Below, one piece after another: positions 37,244 through 46,307 of a DNA stretch of 64,000 nucleotides. Both the position numbers and the translations under genes were made by a program. Location of the stretch: positions 1 through 64,000 of the forward strand of contig JADFAE010000013.1 in assembly GCA_015665415.1 (NCBI GenBank), given 5' to 3'. The stretch comes from Roseobacter sp. Lineage in GTDB: Bacteria; Pseudomonadota; Alphaproteobacteria; Rhodobacterales; Rhodobacteraceae. How positions within the stretch are numbered: position 1 is the stretch's first letter; each line of letters begins with the position of its first letter. The notes under the pieces were generated by a model. The model saw nothing but the letters and a program-made list of their open reading frames with translations, was not told the origin of the DNA and did no database searches.

Positions 37244-38683
37244 ATGATCGAGAAACGCGACTTTTACATCAATGGCCAGTGGGTGGCCCCTACGCAGGCC
37301 AATGATTTTGAGGTGATCGACCCTTCGACAGAAGAGGCCTGCGCCGTCATTACGATTGGCTCTGAGGCCGACACAAATGCGGCCGTTGCAGCCGCCAAGG
37401 CTGCTCTTCCGGGTTGGATTGCAACTCCTGTGCAAGAGCGCATCGCATTGGTCGAGAAGCTGGTCGAGATCTATTCCAAACGCGGTGAAGACATGGCGCA
37501 GGCCATGTCCCTCGAGATGGGCGCGCCCATCGACATGGCCCGCAGTCAGCAGGTTGGCGCTGGCAGCTACCATCTGCAGAACTTCATCCGCGCCGCCAAA
37601 GCCTATGAATTCGACGCGCCGCTGGGCGATCACGCCCCCAATGATCGCATCATTCACGAAGCCGTTGGCGTAGCCGGGTTGATCACCCCCTGGAACTGGC
37701 CAATGAACCAGGTCACGCTGAAGGTTGGCGCCGCCGCCATTGCCGGCTGCACCATGGTGCTGAAACCCTCAGAACAAAGCCCGCTCAACGCGATGCTCTT
37801 TGCCGAGATGATGGATGAAGCCGGCTTCCCGGCAGGCGTCTTCAACCTGGTCAATGGCGATGGTGTCGGCGTTGGCTCGCAGCTGACTGCGCATCCTGAC
37901 GTCGACATGATCTCCTTTACGGGCTCAACCCGTGCCGGCATCGCAATCTCGAAATCCGCAGCCGAAACCCTGAAAAAGGTACATCTGGAGCTTGGCGGCA
38001 AAGGCGCCAATGTGATCTTTGACGATGCCGATGAAAAGGCGGTGAAACGCGGCGTGCTGCATATGATGAACAACACCGGCCAAAGCTGCAATGCGCCCAG
38101 CCGGATGCTGGTTCAGAAGGGCATTTACGACCAGGCCGTAGCCACGGCTGCCGAAGTTGCGTCCAAAATCACTGTTGGCCCCGCCTCGGCTGAGGGCCGC
38201 CACATTGGTCCTGTCGTGAATGAGCTGCAGTGGACCAAGATCCAGGACCTGATTCAGCAGGGTATCGACGAAGGCGCCAAGCTGGTTGCCGGTGGCACCG
38301 GCCGTCCCGAGGGGCTGAACAAAGGCTTCTATGTGAAACCAACGGTCTTTGCGGATGTAAACAACCAGATGGTTGTTGCCCGCGAAGAGATCTTTGGACC
38401 GGTTCTGTCGATCATTCCGTTTGAAACCGAAGAAGAAGCCGTTCAGATCGCCAACGACACACCTTATGGGCTGACCAACTATGTGCAGACCCAGGACGGA
38501 TCCCGGGCCAACCGCATGGCTCGCGTGTTGCGCTCTGGCATGGTGGAAATGAACGGCAAATCCCGCAGTGCCGGTTCGCCCTTTGGCGGCATGAAGCAAT
38601 CCGGCAATGGTCGTGAAGGCGGCAGCTGGGGCCTCGAGGACTTCCTTGAGGTCAAGGCCGTAGGCGGCTGGGCTGCTGAGTAA
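37244..38683 (+). CDS. Aldehyde dehydrogenase family protein
   Basis: A 479-residue complete ALDH: ITPWNWPMNQVTLKVGAA, the general base Glu in LELGGKGAN and the nucleophilic Cys in TGQSCNAPSRM. The GQSCNAP sequence is typical of a broad bacterial subgroup without firmly known substrate. The start follows AGGAGCCCC. A strong terminator follows. Confidence 0.92.
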   Translation: MIEKRDFYINGQWVAPTQANDFEVIDPSTEEACAVITIGSEADTNAAVAAAKAALPGWIATPVQERIALVEKLVEIYSKRGEDMAQAMSLEMGAPIDMARSQQVGAGSYHLQNFIRAAKAYEFDAPLGDHAPNDRIIHEAVGVAGLITPWNWPMNQVTLKVGAAAIAGCTMVLKPSEQSPLNAMLFAEMMDEAGFPAGVFNLVNGDGVGVGSQLTAHPDVDMISFTGSTRAGIAISKSAAETLKKVHLELGGKGANVIFDDADEKAVKRGVLHMMNNTGQSCNAPSRMLVQKGIYDQAVATAAEVASKITVGPASAEGRHIGPVVNELQWTKIQDLIQQGIDEGAKLVAGGTGRPEGLNKGFYVKPTVFADVNNQMVVAREEIFGPVLSIIPFETEEEAVQIANDTPYGLTNYVQTQDGSRANRMARVLRSGMVEMNGKSRSAGSPFGGMKQSGNGREGGSWGLEDFLEVKAVGGWAAE

Positions 38684-38730
38684 TTCCGACTGCACCAAAG
38701 CGCCGACTTTGACAGACAGCAGGCTTTGAA

Positions 38731-38770
38731 AACAAGAAACGCCATCGGTTTTCCGGTGGCGTTTCTTGTT
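38731..38770 (+). terminator. Long bidirectional terminator after ALDH
   Basis: AACAAGAAACGCCA-(TCGGTTTTCCGG)-TGGCGTTTCTTGTT, 14-bp arms that can end transcription on both strands. Confidence 0.85.
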
Positions 38771-39181
38771 GGAAACTGCCTGGGGCCGCGTTTTGCCCGC
38801 AGAGCAAGCGCCCTCAACACCTCTCTCCTTGGTCGTTCTATATGAAGGTTCTAACAGGTGGCTTTAGGCCAGCGTTCGATGCAACCGCAACCGCTGGATC
38901 GTCTTGCCTGCACCGCCCCCCTGTTTGCGCGGCGGGAATTTTGGCAGCACATCAGCGGCTCCCGCGCCCCAAACTTGCCCTGGCCTACGCCAGAGCCACC
39001 TCGGGTCTTGGGCCGGGCAGCGCGCATCCGCGCGCTGCCCGGCCCAAGGGGCAAAGGATTTCGCAAGAAAGCCATTGCTGCGCGGGAGCCCCCCCCTGCC
39101 TGTCCTCGCCGACCTGCAGGTCTATCCCTCCAATCGACAGCCGGAACCTCTCAGCCCTGAACATGAAACAGCCCCAGGACC
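38771..39181. other. Intergenic stretch with a GC-rich extragenic palindrome
   Basis: No supported gene. At 39008-39047 a perfect 17-bp inverted repeat (TTGGGCCGGGCAGCGCG and its complement, 6-nt loop) stands out. It looks like a dispersed extragenic palindrome of roseobacters and not a terminator (no T-run). Confidence 0.5.
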
Positions 39182-39625
39182 TTAACCGGGCATCCGCGCG
39201 TCTATGATCAGCTGCGGCACCCCATCCGATGTCTTGCGGGCGGAACAGCCATCCCAGCCAATCATGCCTGTCACTCGCTGACGCAAGGCCGAGAAACTCT
39301 CGAAACGCACCACATCCACCGGCTGGTCGAAATGCAGGGTGATCTGGCGTTGTGCCCCATCCCCCATCACAGAAAGCCCGCGCACCTCACCCGTAAACGA
39401 CTGGCCGAGGTAGCGCCCACGCACGTGATCCCCAACCCGCAGGTGGAGCCGGTTGCCTGCCAGGGCCTGCAGGGTGTTCCAATCCCGCGCGCCATATTGC
39501 TGCGCCACCAGTTCCAGTGATTTGGAATGGCCAACCGCAACGCCGCTGTTTTTCAATTGTTGTCGCAGGCGCTTTGCCTGCTGCTTCAACGCATCCGTCG
39601 AAGGCAAGTTTGAAAGCTGTGTCAT
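39182..39625 (-). CDS. Glyoxalase-superfamily-associated small protein
   Basis: About 147 residues from MTQLSNLPS. The N-terminal module (DALKQQAKRLRQQLKNSG then HSKSLELVAQQYGARDWNTL) is the helical domain annotated in proteobacteria as glyoxalase superfamily protein; the C-terminal half is beta-rich (HFDQPVDVVRFESFSALRQRV). Function unknown. In-frame ATGs at 39640 and 39691 are alternative starts. Confidence 0.65.
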   Translation of the reverse strand: MTQLSNLPSTDALKQQAKRLRQQLKNSGVAVGHSKSLELVAQQYGARDWNTLQALAGNRLHLRVGDHVRGRYLGQSFTGEVRGLSVMGDGAQRQITLHFDQPVDVVRFESFSALRQRVTGMIGWDGCSARKTSDGVPQLIIDARMPG

Positions 39626-39894
39626 CTGTTCTCGTCCCATTGGGGCACGCAGGTCACGATGGGCACCGCATTGCCATCCAGCGCGCCACAATCTGAGCGA
39701 TAGATGAAAAGTCCTCTCAGGGTTTCACCATGGCCCTCACGGAGAGCTGCGGCAGGCAGGAGACCCAAACCTGCTCCCCGCATAGGGCACTGCCCCCGCA
39801 TTCGTCAAGCCCGCAGCCCCGCGTAAAGAAATGCTTGACCTCAAGTTGGGTTGAGAAAGCATGCTCCACGGATCAGGTTTTGAAAGGAATGCAG

Positions 39895-40413
39895 ATGCAA
39901 GCTACGGACAGGCGCGTACCCAGCTCCGAAAACGGTCAGACCGCCGCGCCCATCGCAAGCCAGATTACCGGTCTCTATGAGACCCATATCCCGGTCGCCA
40001 ACCTGGCGCGGGCCAAAGCGTTTTATCAGGATGTCCTTGGCCTCACCCTGGCACGAGAGCTGCCGGAACGGCGGGTGGCCTTCTATTGGGTTGGCGATCC
40101 GAACAGCGCCATGCTGGGCCTCTGGGAAACCGGCTCCGCCCCCTTTGGCATGCGCCTGCATTTTGCTTTTCGCATGCCCACGCAGGCGCTATTGCGGCTT
40201 TGCGATCAGCTGACCGAGGTCGGTGTGCAACCTCTCGGTTTTACTGGCGAAGAGGTGACTGAGCCCATTGTCATTGGCTGGATGCCGGCACTTTCGCTCT
40301 ATTGCAAAGATCCTGATGGGCATTCGGTTGAATTCATTAGCAAATTACCTGACCCACCAGAGCCGGATTTTGGCCATGGCCCCTATAGCGCCTGGACAGC
40401 ACGCCAAGGGTAA
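39895..40413 (+). CDS. VOC family protein (glyoxalase/dioxygenase fold)
   Basis: 172 residues. One or two beta-alpha-beta-beta-beta modules: ETHIPVANLARAKAFYQDVLG, then ALSLYCKDPDGHSVEFI with the expected metal ligand Glu. The substrate is unknown. AAGGA 6 bp before the ATG at 39895 decides the start; an in-frame ATG lies 6 bp earlier. Confidence 0.82.
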   Translation: MQATDRRVPSSENGQTAAPIASQITGLYETHIPVANLARAKAFYQDVLGLTLARELPERRVAFYWVGDPNSAMLGLWETGSAPFGMRLHFAFRMPTQALLRLCDQLTEVGVQPLGFTGEEVTEPIVIGWMPALSLYCKDPDGHSVEFISKLPDPPEPDFGHGPYSAWTARQG

Positions 40414-40515
40414 CACCGCCAAGCCCCAGATCCCATGGCAACTGGTCATGACGCCCAATCCACTCTATTTAGGGCCGCAAGCCCGCGTTGCGCGCCCCAG
40501 TTCGAGGACCCCGTC

Positions 40516-41361
40516 ATGATCACAGCCCGCCTGCACGGCCGCCTGGGCAACCAGATGTTCCAATATGCCGCTGCCCGGGCCCTGGCCCATCGCCTGCAAA
40601 CCAGCACCGCTCTGGACAGTCGCGGCGCAGAGCGGCGCGGCGAAGGGGTGCTGACCCGGGTATTTGATCTGCCTCTCAGCCCGCCCGAGCAGCTGCCGCA
40701 GCTCAAGCAAGATGCGCCGCTGCGCTACGCGGCCTGGCGTGGCCTGGGCCTGGCCCCCCGATTTCGCCGCGAACGGGGATTGGGCTATAATTCCGATTTT
40801 GAAAACTGGGGCGATGGCAGCTATCTGCACGGCTATTGGCAAAGCGAAAAATATTTCGCCGCGATCAGCGATCAAATACGGCGGGATTTCACCTTTCCCG
40901 AGTTCAGCAACACCCAGAACGCCGAAATGGCTGCACGGATTCGCGAAGACGCCGCGATTTCACTGCATGTGCGGCGCGGCGATTATGTGGCGCTGGCCGC
41001 CCATGTGCTGTGCGATCAGGCCTATTATGAGGCCGCCCTTGCCCCGGTGCTCGACGGGTTTGCGGACAATGCCACCGTCTATGTATTTTCCGATGATCCC
41101 GACTGGGCCAAAGCCAATCTGCCGCTGCCCTGCACCAAGGTGGTGGTGGATTTCAATGGCCCGGACACCGATTTTGAGGACATGCGCCTGATGAGCCTGT
41201 GTCAGCACAATATCATCGCCAACAGCTCGTTTTCCTGGTGGGCGGCCTGGCTCAATGCCAATCCGCACAAACGCGTGGCGGGCCCGACCAGCTGGTTTGG
41301 CGATCCAAAACTGAGCAATCCAGATATCCTGCCCGAGTCCTGGCTGAAGATCTCGCCCTGA
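40516..41361 (+). CDS. Alpha-1,2-fucosyltransferase-like GT11 protein
   Basis: 281 residues with GT11 motifs: RLHGRLGNQMFQYAAARALA, the donor-binding HVRRGDYV and the late IIANSSFSWWAAWLN. Family enzymes transfer fucose (or a related sugar) from GDP-sugar to a surface glycan. It follows the VOC gene by about 100 bp on the same strand. Confidence 0.88.
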   Translation: MITARLHGRLGNQMFQYAAARALAHRLQTSTALDSRGAERRGEGVLTRVFDLPLSPPEQLPQLKQDAPLRYAAWRGLGLAPRFRRERGLGYNSDFENWGDGSYLHGYWQSEKYFAAISDQIRRDFTFPEFSNTQNAEMAARIREDAAISLHVRRGDYVALAAHVLCDQAYYEAALAPVLDGFADNATVYVFSDDPDWAKANLPLPCTKVVVDFNGPDTDFEDMRLMSLCQHNIIANSSFSWWAAWLNANPHKRVAGPTSWFGDPKLSNPDILPESWLKISP

Positions 41362-41395
41362 AACCGCCTGCCACTAGGGGGCTGATTTTCTGTGA

Positions 41396-42049
41396 TCAGA
41401 AACGCGCCTTGGCGCGGAACTTCAGCGATTCCGCGCTGTCAGGGTGCTTGATCCGCAATTCCTCGGAATGCAGCATCATCCGCGCGTGTTCACGCGCCGC
41501 CCCTTCGGCATAGAGCGGATCCCCCAGAATCGCGTGGCCCAGCGCCAGCATATGCACCCGCAGCTGATGGGTACGGCCGGTTTTTGGCGTCAGACGCACC
41601 CGGGTTTCGCCCTCTCCATATTTCACCACCCGATACTCCGTCAGCGCAGGCTTGCCAGTCTCGTGGCAGACCATTTGCCGGGGCCGATTTGGCCAATCAA
41701 CGATCAAGGGCAGATCCACCTCGCCCACGCGCGGCTCCAGCTTGCCCCCCAGGCGGGCAACATAGGCTTTCTTGGTTGTCCGCTTTTCGAATTGCATCGA
41801 CAGGTGGCGCTGCGCATGCGGGGTCAGCGCAAAAACCAGAATGCCCGAGGTATCTCGATCAAGCCGGTGCACCAGCAGGGCCTCGGGAAAGACGGCCTGC
41901 ACCCGGGTCAGCAAGCAGTCAGCAAGATGCGCGCCGCGACCAGGCACGCTCAGCAGGCCCGCAGGCTTGTTCACCACCAGGATTTGGGCGTCATGATGCA
42001 GGATCTCCAATGGGTCCTGCGGCGGGGTATATTCACTAGAAACTGCCAT
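41396..42049 (-). CDS. RluA-family RNA pseudouridine synthase
   Basis: 217 residues with the catalytic aspartate in VHRLDRDTSGILVF and the RTHQLRVHMLALGH motif. There is no S4 domain, so it belongs to the short RluA type acting on 23S rRNA U746 and/or tRNA U32. The start MAVSSEYTPP is the third choice upstream; the region before it is not coding-like. Confidence 0.88.
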   Translation of the reverse strand: MAVSSEYTPPQDPLEILHHDAQILVVNKPAGLLSVPGRGAHLADCLLTRVQAVFPEALLVHRLDRDTSGILVFALTPHAQRHLSMQFEKRTTKKAYVARLGGKLEPRVGEVDLPLIVDWPNRPRQMVCHETGKPALTEYRVVKYGEGETRVRLTPKTGRTHQLRVHMLALGHAILGDPLYAEGAAREHARMMLHSEELRIKHPDSAESLKFRAKARF

Positions 42050-42162
42050 GACGGCCTGCCTACTGCGCCTTCCCCCCCAGGGCAAGTTCCCGCGACGTCG
42101 TGCTTGCCGTGATTGGCTTTGCCCCGCAGGCTCAACGCAACAGAGACACAGGGAGAACGATC

Positions 42163-42573
42163 ATGCATCCAACCATCACACGCATCCAGGAGGTCGTGGC
42201 CAAAGGGGACGAAGCTGCAATCGCCGAGCTATTGGCCGAAGATGTGACCTTCATGCCGCCGACCTATTGGAAGACCTGGACCGGTCGTGCCCCGGTCGCG
42301 GCTGTTCTGGGCCATGTCGGGCAGATCTTTTCCGAATTCCGCTATCGTCGCATCATGGGCGAGGGCCAGGACTGGGCGCTGGAATTTCAATGCAAGGTTG
42401 GCGATCTGGACACGGTTGGTGTCGATCTGTTGACCCTGAACGATGCGGGTCTGATCCAGAATTTCGAAGTGGTGATGCGTCCCTACAAAACGATTGGTGC
42501 CCTGCGCGAAGCGATCAATGCCCGCGTAATGACGGATGCGCGTTTCCTCGAATTCCGCAAATCGCTAAGCTGA
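42163..42573 (+). CDS. NTF2-like/SnoaL-fold protein
   Basis: 136 residues: an N-terminal helix pair (ITRIQEVVAKGDEAAIAELLAE), then the curved beta sheet (DVTFMPPTYWKTW, FSEFRYRRIMGEG). No catalytic Asp-His set is recognised, so its function is open. The ATG follows GGGAGA. Confidence 0.72.
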   Translation: MHPTITRIQEVVAKGDEAAIAELLAEDVTFMPPTYWKTWTGRAPVAAVLGHVGQIFSEFRYRRIMGEGQDWALEFQCKVGDLDTVGVDLLTLNDAGLIQNFEVVMRPYKTIGALREAINARVMTDARFLEFRKSLS

Positions 42574-42615
42574 CCCGCAATATTGACTTAGTCTGTCGGA
42601 AAACCATGCCCTGAC

Positions 42616-43383
42616 ATGCTCGCCTTGGACCAAATTTTGCGCGTGCTACTTCTGCCTCTGTTGATCCTGCAGGGCCTTGGTGTGCGCCGCCGTGCTCTGA
42701 TTTTGCAAGAACCTGCAGGGCTGCGCCGAGGGCGCCAGGGCAAGGGGCCTCAGCTGCGGATCCTGATCGCCGGCGACAGCTCTGCCGCCGGTGTCGGCGT
42801 AAACCACCAGACTGAGGGGTTGAGCGGGCAACTCAGCGCCCAGCTGGGATCACAGTTTGAGGTGTTGTGGCAGCTGGAGGCCAGCACCGGCCATCGCACC
42901 CGCGACACGCTTGCGCGGCTTCAGACCCTGCCCAAACAGCAGTTTGACGTGGTGGTATTGGCGCTGGGTGTGAATGACGTGACCCATGGCACATCTCGGC
43001 GCAAATTTCACGGAGAGCAAACCCTATTGATGCAGCTGTTGGAAGACAAGTTCGCGCCGCATCTGATCCTGGTCTGCGGCGTGCCACAGATGCAGCATTT
43101 CCCTGCGCTGCCGCAGCCGCTTGCCTGGGTTTTGGGGCAGCAATCCGCCCGGCTTGATCAAGTCTTCGCAAGACTGGCAGGGGCACGGCCGACTGTTGTC
43201 CACCTACCCTTTCAACTGCCGCAAGATCCGGCCTTGGCAGCCGCAGATGGTTATCACCCCAGTGCCAAGGCCTATCAGCTTTGGGCCGAAATCCTGGCGC
43301 AAAAAATTCTCAGCCAGCTTGCCCCGCACCGGGCCGGACGATCCGGCTCCGGCTCCGGAACAGGCGCACAGGAACAGCTTTGA
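42616..43383 (+). CDS. SGNH/GDSL hydrolase
   Basis: 255 residues with block I GDSSAAGVGV (nucleophile Ser), block III GVNDVTHG and block V DGYHPS (Asp-His). Probably an esterase or lipase-like acyl hydrolase. N-terminal hydrophobic segment (residues 6-20) may be a membrane anchor. Convergent with rarD. Confidence 0.87.
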   Translation: MLALDQILRVLLLPLLILQGLGVRRRALILQEPAGLRRGRQGKGPQLRILIAGDSSAAGVGVNHQTEGLSGQLSAQLGSQFEVLWQLEASTGHRTRDTLARLQTLPKQQFDVVVLALGVNDVTHGTSRRKFHGEQTLLMQLLEDKFAPHLILVCGVPQMQHFPALPQPLAWVLGQQSARLDQVFARLAGARPTVVHLPFQLPQDPALAAADGYHPSAKAYQLWAEILAQKILSQLAPHRAGRSGSGSGTGAQEQL

Positions 43384-43400
43384 GAAACGCGCCTGTTGTC

Positions 43401-44312
43401 TCAGCTCTGCGAGGCGCTGCGGCTTTGCCCTCGCAATTGACGGATCAGCGGAATTGAATAAATCACCAATGCCGCCCAAATCATCGGAAAGGCGATCATT
43501 CTGGCCCCTCCGAACTCTTCCCCAAAGACAAAGACCGCACAGAGAAAGATCATCGTCGGCGCGATATATTGCAGGATCCCGATGGTAGAGAGCCGCAGCA
43601 GTTTTGCGCCATTGGCATAGACAATCAACGGCACCGCCGTCACGACGCCACAGCCCATCAGCAAGGCCACGTCAGATCCTGAAAAATGGGTACCTCCTTG
43701 GGAGGAGAGATAGGCCAGATACCCGAGCGCGGGCGGTGTCAGGATCAGCACTTCCAGCATGAAACCCTGATTGGGCCCCACCGGAAGTTTCTTTTTGAAG
43801 AAGGCATAAAATCCCCAGGACAGGGTCAAACCGACGGCGGCCCAGGGCAAACGACCGGCCTCGAGGGTCAGAACCACAACCGCTGCGGCGGCTAGCGCAA
43901 TGGCGGCCAACTGTGCCCGGGTCAGGCTTTCGCGCAGCAGCACAGCCCCTAGTGCGACACTGAACAAAGGATTGATGTAGTAGCCCAAGGCGGCATCCAG
44001 CGCATGACCGCTGGCGATGGACCAGACGTAGATCCCCCAATTTACCGAAATCAGCGCTGCGGTGACACAGGCCATGGCCAATGTGGCCGGGCTTTTGAGG
44101 GCCGCCCGCAGATCCTTGGTCCGCCCCGCAATCACCAGCAGCAACCCGGCAATCGGCAGCGACCACAACACCCGATGCGCGACAACCTCAGCCGGTGGGA
44201 TATGCGCAACCAGCTTCATGTACAGCGGCAGGAACCCCCACAAGACATAGGCAGAAATGGCAAAGGCCAGGCCCTGCGGGGTATCAGTATCTTCACGGCC
44301 AGGCTGGGACAT
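43401..44312 (-). CDS. rarD: RarD-type EamA transporter
   Basis: 303 residues, ten membrane helices in two EamA repeats; the N-terminal AYVLWGFLPLYMKLV is typical for RarD. Members export small amphipathic molecules or amino acids. It lies on the same strand 156 bp downstream of the halogenase operon, behind an interleaved inverted repeat, so it could serve as product exporter; that link is inference. Confidence 0.88.
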   Translation of the reverse strand: MSQPGREDTDTPQGLAFAISAYVLWGFLPLYMKLVAHIPPAEVVAHRVLWSLPIAGLLLVIAGRTKDLRAALKSPATLAMACVTAALISVNWGIYVWSIASGHALDAALGYYINPLFSVALGAVLLRESLTRAQLAAIALAAAAVVVLTLEAGRLPWAAVGLTLSWGFYAFFKKKLPVGPNQGFMLEVLILTPPALGYLAYLSSQGGTHFSGSDVALLMGCGVVTAVPLIVYANGAKLLRLSTIGILQYIAPTMIFLCAVFVFGEEFGGARMIAFPMIWAALVIYSIPLIRQLRGQSRSASQS

Positions 44313-44402
44313 ATCAGGCTCCTTCACGGTGCCTTTATCGCAGCTCAACCAGAAAGGAAAAGCGCAGTTTCTGTGCGCTCCCCTATCACCAGAATTGATC
44401 AA

Positions 44403-44454
44403 TGCCCAAGGGTCTGTTTCACCCCCTGCCTCCTTGGGCAGCAGACGGCAGGGG
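44403..44454 (-). promoter_or_regulatory. Interleaved inverted repeats between halogenase operon and rarD
   Basis: TGCCCAAGG (44403-44411) pairs with CCTTGGGCA (44432-44440), and CCCCTGCC (44423-44430) pairs with GGCAGGGG (44447-44454). The arms interleave, so they are either two mutually exclusive hairpins or an H-type pseudoknot. Position suggests operon termination or control of rarD readthrough. Confidence 0.5.
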
Positions 44455-44468
44455 TCAAAGCGGTGACG

Positions 44469-46307
44469 CTACAGGTGCTTTTCAAACCAGAAATGCGCAT
44501 AGGGCTCTGCGTTGAAGGCCTCAACCTCCGCATAGCCCAAGCCCCGATACAACGCCTGTGCCTCCGCCAGGGACCGATTGGTCTCCAGCTGCAGCGTCCC
44601 ATAGCCCAGCTCTGCGGCAACCGCTTCCAGTTTGTGCAAAATCTTGCGTGCCAAACCCTGTCTGCGCAGATCCGGATCGGTCCACATGCGCTTGATTTCA
44701 GCCACATCGGGTCCTTTGCCCTTGAGCGCGCCGCAGCCCACTGGCCGGCCGTTCAATTCGGCCAAAACAAAACAGCCGGTGGGGGAAATCAGATCGTCGT
44801 CCTCCGCAGGGTTGCTGCTGGCGGGATCAAAGCCGGTGTCAAACCGCGTCGACAATTCCTGAAAATACTGCTGCACACACCAGCGCGCGTTGGCACTGTC
44901 TGGCCGCACCACTTTGACCGATACATTGGCCTTGGCAGCGGTGACATCAGCCCCTGCGGAACCCGCATACCGGCTGCGGCGGAACGGCAGGTGCAGGCGG
45001 TCGCGCAGGGTGGCTCCCTGTGACTGGGGTTGCGGCTGGTGGTAGCCGCGATCCTCTAGAATGGGCAGAACATGGGCGACAAAGTCATCCAGCCCAAATC
45101 CCAGCACCGGAAACCCCAGCATAAAGCCATCCGCCGCCCCCTCCTCGCGCCAGCGGATCAGCTCATCGGCGATGTCACCCGCCGCGCCGATAAAGCCTTG
45201 CGAGGTGCCGATATGCGCGCGCAAGATTGCTGTCTCAAAGGCGACCTCTCGCAGGGTCTGCCCCTGTTCGCAGGCGATGCGCTTGATCTCTTCGGTGGTC
45301 GAGCGAAAGCCGTCCTTGCCAAGATCCGCCAGATCAGGAAAGGGCGCATCCAGCGGGTAGAGGCTGAAATCGTGCTGGTTAAAGAAATGGCTCAGATAGT
45401 TGAGCGCATCTTCCACGCTTAGCAGATCGCGCAGCTCACGACATTTTTGCTCCGCCTCCTGCGCCGTGGCCCCCACAATCGGGCCGATCCCCGGAAACAC
45501 CTTGATGTCATCAGGATTGCGGCCATGGGCGCGGGCACTGTCCTTCACCTGGCGGTAAAAGCGCTGGGCCTGTTCAAAACTGCCACCATTGGTAAAGACG
45601 GCATCGGCCCATTTTCCCGCCAGCTCAATACCATCTGCAGAGGCCCCGGCCTGAAAGATCACCGGCTGCCCCTGGGGTGAGCGGCCAATGCTCAGCGGAC
45701 CTTCAACGCTGAAGAAATCGCCCTGATGATTGGCCCGGTGCATTTTACTGGGGTCAAAATACCGGCCCGAAACCGGATCGCGGATGAAGGCATCATCCTC
45801 CCAGCTGTCCCAGAGCTTGCTGATTGCATCGATGTAATCCTCTGCCATCTGATAGCGCAGCGCGTGTTCAGGATGGGCGCGCCCGTAGTTGCGGCCCGAG
45901 CCTTTCAGCGGCGAGGTGACGGCATTCCAGCCCGCCCGCCCGCCACTCAGCGCGTCAATGCTGCCAATCTGCCGGGCCACCGTGAAGGGGTCGCTGTAAG
46001 AGGTCGAGACCGTACCTACCAGGCCAATCCCACTTGTCGCCGCCGCCAAAGCCGACAGCAAGGCCACCGGCTCAAACCGGTTGAGAAAATGCGGAAAGGA
46101 TTTTTCATGGATATGCAGCCCATCGGCGATAAAGACAAAATCCATACCTGCCGCCTCGGCCTTGAGCGCGCGGTCGCAGTAAAAGTTGAAATTGCTGCTG
46201 GCATCGACGGGCACACTGGGATGACGCCAGGCGTTCATGTTCACGCCTGCCCCTTGCAGCATGACGCCAAAATGAATCTTGGGCGTGCCCCGCTCACGCC
46301 GACTCAT
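44469..46307 (-). CDS. Luciferase-like flavin monooxygenase fused to a GNAT acetyltransferase
   Basis: A 612-residue fusion. Residues about 10-440 form an NtaA/SnaA/DszA-type FMNH2-dependent monooxygenase (WRHPSVPVDASSNFNFYCDRA, DALSGGRAGWNAVTSPLKG, GRSPQGQPVIFQAGAS). After a short linker, residues about 460-612 are a GNAT domain with the acetyl-CoA loop RRQGLARKIL (about 548) and a late ALYRGLGYAEV. Last gene of the halogenase operon; its start overlaps the LeuA-homologue stop by 4 bp. The monooxygenase may oxidise the amino acid (for example at nitrogen) and the GNAT may acetylate the product for self-protection; both are inferred. Such fusions are unusual. Confidence 0.85.
   Translation of the reverse strand: MSRRERGTPKIHFGVMLQGAGVNMNAWRHPSVPVDASSNFNFYCDRALKAEAAGMDFVFIADGLHIHEKSFPHFLNRFEPVALLSALAAATSGIGLVGTVSTSYSDPFTVARQIGSIDALSGGRAGWNAVTSPLKGSGRNYGRAHPEHALRYQMAEDYIDAISKLWDSWEDDAFIRDPVSGRYFDPSKMHRANHQGDFFSVEGPLSIGRSPQGQPVIFQAGASADGIELAGKWADAVFTNGGSFEQAQRFYRQVKDSARAHGRNPDDIKVFPGIGPIVGATAQEAEQKCRELRDLLSVEDALNYLSHFFNQHDFSLYPLDAPFPDLADLGKDGFRSTTEEIKRIACEQGQTLREVAFETAILRAHIGTSQGFIGAAGDIADELIRWREEGAADGFMLGFPVLGFGLDDFVAHVLPILEDRGYHQPQPQSQGATLRDRLHLPFRRSRYAGSAGADVTAAKANVSVKVVRPDSANARWCVQQYFQELSTRFDTGFDPASSNPAEDDDLISPTGCFVLAELNGRPVGCGALKGKGPDVAEIKRMWTDPDLRRQGLARKILHKLEAVAAELGYGTLQLETNRSLAEAQALYRGLGYAEVEAFNAEPYAHFWFEKHL

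Noticed and set aside
39008-39047. Rho-independent terminator
   Set aside because: Strong stem, but no adjacent T-run and more than 320 bp from the end of the preceding gene, which already has a terminator.
38842-39207. Overlapping short frames on both strands around the GC-rich palindrome
   Set aside because: They are produced by the repeat and biased GC content; none has a start signal.
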